Shown here: positions 4,552 to 6,467 of the stretch, piece after piece
How the letters are laid out: every line of letters begins with the position of its first letter
Numbering within the stretch: position 1 is the stretch's first letter
NCBI GenBank assembly: GCA_021815525.1
Contig: JAKAGN010000164.1
Coordinates: 1 to 6,467, forward strand
DNA length: 6,467 bases
Source of the DNA: Deltaproteobacteria bacterium
GTDB taxonomy: Bacteria > Desulfobacterota > Desulfobacteria > Desulfobacterales > Desulfatibacillaceae
Direction of reading: 5' to 3'
Notes under the pieces: generated by a model
Databases searched by the model: none
What the model was told of the DNA's origin: nothing
The model's input: only the letters and a program-made list of their open reading frames with translations
Program-made: the position numbers and the translations under genes

Positions 4552-5684
4552 AGATTCCCGAGCCCTTCAAGACCGGCGCGGATTTCGAGGCCCTCCGTAA
4601 GGTCCTCATGAGGGAGACCAAAAATGGGCCCGTGCCCATCATCGAGCTTTTCGTGGACGGCGACCCCATGGCGGAAGTCACCGGGCTGCCGTCCCCCATC
4701 AGCTCCATGATGGAGCTCATGGACCTGATCGGCCCCGACGGCTCCATGAGCCAGGAGTCCATGGAAAAGGGGCTCGCCCTCATGGACCTCTCCCTCGCCT
4801 TCTCCAGGGCCGTGGGCTACGACTACGTAACCACCGTGCCCATCGTGCCGCTCCCACGCACGCAGCTCGACAAGATCGAGCCCGCGGCGGGCGGCGTCCA
4901 GAAGCGCTCCTGGCAAAACGAGCACGCGGGTCTCATCCGCGACCGGCAAAGCTTCAAGGACTTTCCCTGGCCGTCGCTCGACTCCATCAATCTGATCCCC
5001 CTCGACTACCTGGCCCCCCAGCTTCCGGAGGGGGCCAAGCTCATGCTCTTCTACTTCGGCGTGTTCGAGGACCTGCGCTCGCTCATGGGCTTCGAGCAGA
5101 CCGCCATCAAGAGCATCCGGGACCCGGATCTCATCGACGACGTCCTCGAGAACCTGACCGTGCTGGCCGAGACCACCATCGACCGCGCCATGGCCCACCC
5201 CGCGGCCGGCGCGGTGTTCTACGCCGACGACATGGGCTTCAACACGGGCCTCATGCTCTCCCCCAAGTTCTTCCGCAGGCACGTCATCCCGCGCCTTAAA
5301 CGCATCGCCGACGCAGCCCACCGCCACGGCAAGCCCTTCCTCCTCCACTCCTGCGGCCAGGTGGACGCCCTCATGGAGGATATGATCGAAACCGTCGGCA
5401 TAGACGGCATCCACTCCTTCGAGGACAACATCGAGCCCGTGGAAAGCGTCTACCGGAAGTACTCCGATCGCATCTCCATCTTGGGCGGCGTGGACGTGAA
5501 CCTCCTGACCCGCGGCTCGGAGGCCGAGGTCCGCGCCCGCTGCCGCCAGATCCTCGACGCCTGCGGCCCGGGCGGGGGCTTCGCCATCGGAAGCGGCAAC
5601 TCCGTGACCAACTACGTGAAGATCGAAAACTACTACGCCATGCTGGACGAAACCCGCCGCTGGAACCGGGAGCACGGGTTCTGA
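4548..5684 (+). CDS. UroD-family methyltransferase I (putative O-demethylase component)
   Basis: A 378-residue cytosolic protein of the uroporphyrinogen-decarboxylase-like fold, used by methyltransferases that pass methyl groups to or from corrinoid proteins. The start overlaps the previous stop (ATGA) and follows AAGAAAGGGG. Visible landmarks are IIELFVDGDP (31-40), YADDMGF (225-231), the HxC metal motif H267-S-C269 (LHSCGQ), GIDGIHSFED (284-293), GGVDVN (313-318) and the C-terminal GSGNSVTNYVKIENYYAML (348-366). The third zinc cysteine of MtaA-type enzymes is replaced around GSGN, which I associate with the O-demethylase branch. Flanked by a folate methyltransferase and a corrinoid protein, it most likely takes methyl from a donor, such as a methoxylated aromatic, onto Co(I). 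The donor is not shown by sequence. True UroD (HemE) is unlikely given this context and the HxC motif. Confidence 0.88.
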   Translation: MKIPEPFKTGADFEALRKVLMRETKNGPVPIIELFVDGDPMAEVTGLPSPISSMMELMDLIGPDGSMSQESMEKGLALMDLSLAFSRAVGYDYVTTVPIVPLPRTQLDKIEPAAGGVQKRSWQNEHAGLIRDRQSFKDFPWPSLDSINLIPLDYLAPQLPEGAKLMLFYFGVFEDLRSLMGFEQTAIKSIRDPDLIDDVLENLTVLAETTIDRAMAHPAAGAVFYADDMGFNTGLMLSPKFFRRHVIPRLKRIADAAHRHGKPFLLHSCGQVDALMEDMIETVGIDGIHSFEDNIEPVESVYRKYSDRISILGGVDVNLLTRGSEAEVRARCRQILDACGPGGGFAIGSGNSVTNYVKIENYYAMLDETRRWNREHGF

Positions 5685-5741
5685 AGAGAACCAAGGATGC
5701 TGAAACAAAGGCAAATCATAAGGACAGCAGGTTCCCGGAAG

Positions 5742-5749
5742 AGGAGGAG
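5742..5749 (+). promoter_or_regulatory. Strong ribosome binding site of the corrinoid protein gene
   Basis: AGGAGGAG lies 6 nt before ATG 5756, almost fully complementary to the 16S rRNA tail and the best such site in the window. The gene is separated from the previous stop by 71 nt, unlike its overlapped neighbours, so it is translated independently. This suits a carrier protein needed in excess over its two enzymes. The gap shows no clear promoter or terminator. Confidence 0.7.
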
Positions 5750-5755
5750 AAAAGA

Positions 5756-6388
5756 ATGGAAGAGCTTAAGCAGTTGGTGGTGGAGGGCCGCGAGGACCTG
5801 GTGCCGGAGCGGGTGCGGACGCTTTTGGGCGGCGGGGCCGACGCCGAGGGGATCATGAAAAAGGCCCTGATTCCGGCCATGGACGAAGTTGGCGGCCTGT
5901 TCCAAAGCGGCGAAATCTACCTCCCCGAGATGTTGGTGGCGGCCGAGGCCATGAAAAGCGGGCTCGCGGTCTTAACCCCCATCCTCAAGGGAAGCGGCGC
6001 CAAGCCCCTGGGCCGGGCGGTCCTCGGCACCATGCGGGGCGACATGCACGACATAGGGAAGAACCTCGTGGCGATCTCCCTGGAAGGCGCGGGCTTCGAG
6101 GTGATCGACCTAGGCGTGGACGTCCCGGCCGAGGCCTTCGTCGAGGCCGTCCGCGCCAACCGGCCCCAGGTCGTGGGCATGAGCGCGCTCCTCTCCAGCA
6201 CCATGCCCGCCATGAAATCCGCCATAGAGGCCCTCCGCGACGCGGGGCTCCGGGACGGCGTCAAAATCATGGTGGGCGGCGCGCCCGTGAACATCGAGTT
6301 CGCCCGCGAGATCGGGGCTGACTTCTACGGCCGCGACTCCGTGGCCGGAAAGGTCTTCGCGGTGGAGACCGCCACGGCCTCCGCCTGA
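5756..6388 (+). CDS. Corrinoid (B12-binding) methyl-carrier protein
   Basis: A 210-residue cytosolic protein of the MtaC/MttC/MtvC family, of usual length, carrying the methyl group on cobalt between the two upstream enzymes. The N-terminal helical cap (about 1-85) contains the typical LFQSGEIYLPEMLVAAEAM (49-67). The Rossmann-like B12 domain follows (about 87-205) with D96-M-H98-D-I-G101-K, where H98 is the lower cobalt ligand, then S143-A-L145 and MVGGAP (172-177) around the cobalamin tail. All binding residues are intact. There is no methionine synthase-type fusion. It is the last gene of the operon, and a copy of the intergenic repeat begins 24 nt after its stop. Co(I) in such proteins is oxidised at times and needs an ATP-dependent ferredoxin-like activator (RACE/RamA type). 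None is present here. The specific substrate follows the partner methyltransferase and is unknown. Confidence 0.94.
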   Translation: MEELKQLVVEGREDLVPERVRTLLGGGADAEGIMKKALIPAMDEVGGLFQSGEIYLPEMLVAAEAMKSGLAVLTPILKGSGAKPLGRAVLGTMRGDMHDIGKNLVAISLEGAGFEVIDLGVDVPAEAFVEAVRANRPQVVGMSALLSSTMPAMKSAIEALRDAGLRDGVKIMVGGAPVNIEFAREIGADFYGRDSVAGKVFAVETATASA

Positions 6389-6412
6389 TACCATTTGCGT
6401 GCAAAGAAAGAT

Positions 6413-6467
6413 GATTCGCGGGGGGAGGGGAAGGGGAAAACCTTTTGCGCGCAAAAGGTTTTCCCCT
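6413..6467 (+). repeat. Dispersed intergenic repeat, copy C (left part), with hairpin
   Basis: This copy matches the left part of copy B: GATTCGC, the purine-rich run GGGGAGGGGAAGG, AAAACCTTTT and its complement. The hairpin arms 6432-6447 and 6452-6467 are perfectly complementary (AGGGGAAAACCTTTTG and complement) around CGCG and are cut off by the window end. Two mismatched bases of copy B are GG here, giving a perfect stem. It starts 24 nt after the corrinoid gene stop and likely forms the 3' end of the operon transcript. Confidence 0.7.

Noticed and set aside
4215..5714. 499-residue open frame on the minus strand
   Set aside because: It lies antisense to the UroD-like gene and part of the MT II gene. 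Its His/Val/Gly/Glu/Asp-rich, low-complexity translation is the usual shadow of a GC-rich gene.

Overview
This window is a GC-rich chromosomal stretch whose supported genes all lie on the + strand. It most resembles a strictly anaerobic deltaproteobacterium (Desulfobacterota, sulfate-reducer or syntroph type). That placement is an inference from three things: strong G/C third-position codon bias, an amt-PII pair, and a methyltetrahydrofolate/corrinoid methyl-transfer operon of the kind tied to Wood-Ljungdahl C1 metabolism. No marker gene fixes the taxon.

Region 1 (1-2755) is a nitrogen module. It opens with the right-hand part of a dispersed intergenic repeat (1-149) containing a terminator-like hairpin, which probably ends a gene just left of the window. 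An AT-rich control region follows. It has two tandem 7-5-7 dyads 51 bp apart (centres 248 and 299), a weak IHF-like site, and a near-consensus sigma-54 promoter at 431-446. The promoter drives amt (571-2130, ammonium channel with signal peptide) and a PII gene (2181-2519). PII can gate the Amt channel, so the two products form a sensing and uptake pair, apparently under an NtrC-type activator. The module ends in a full copy of the repeat (2541-2755), which carries two hairpins that could act as terminators.

Region 2 (2756-3079) has no gene. It holds a dRS3-like inverted repeat, a short 14-bp tandem duplication, a perfect 15-bp-arm palindrome (2948-2981) and a 13-nt repeat of its half-site (3022-3034). 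The last two are the likely operators of the next gene.

Region 3 (3080-6388) is a compact methyltransferase operon: a TetR-family regulator, an AcsE-like methyltetrahydrofolate:corrinoid methyltransferase, a UroD-family methyltransferase I, and a small corrinoid protein. The first three genes are joined by ATGA stop/start overlaps. The corrinoid gene follows after 71 nt with a very strong ribosome binding site. In the inferred cycle, the UroD-like enzyme takes a methyl group from an unknown donor (perhaps a methoxylated aromatic) onto the Co(I) corrinoid protein, and the AcsE-like enzyme passes it to tetrahydrofolate. The reductive activator such systems need is not in the window. The window ends inside a third copy of the intergenic repeat (6413-6467).

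The best leads are the uncharacterised substrate and regulation of the methyltransferase operon, the sigma-54/tandem-dyad control of amt-glnK, and the operon-terminating repeat family.
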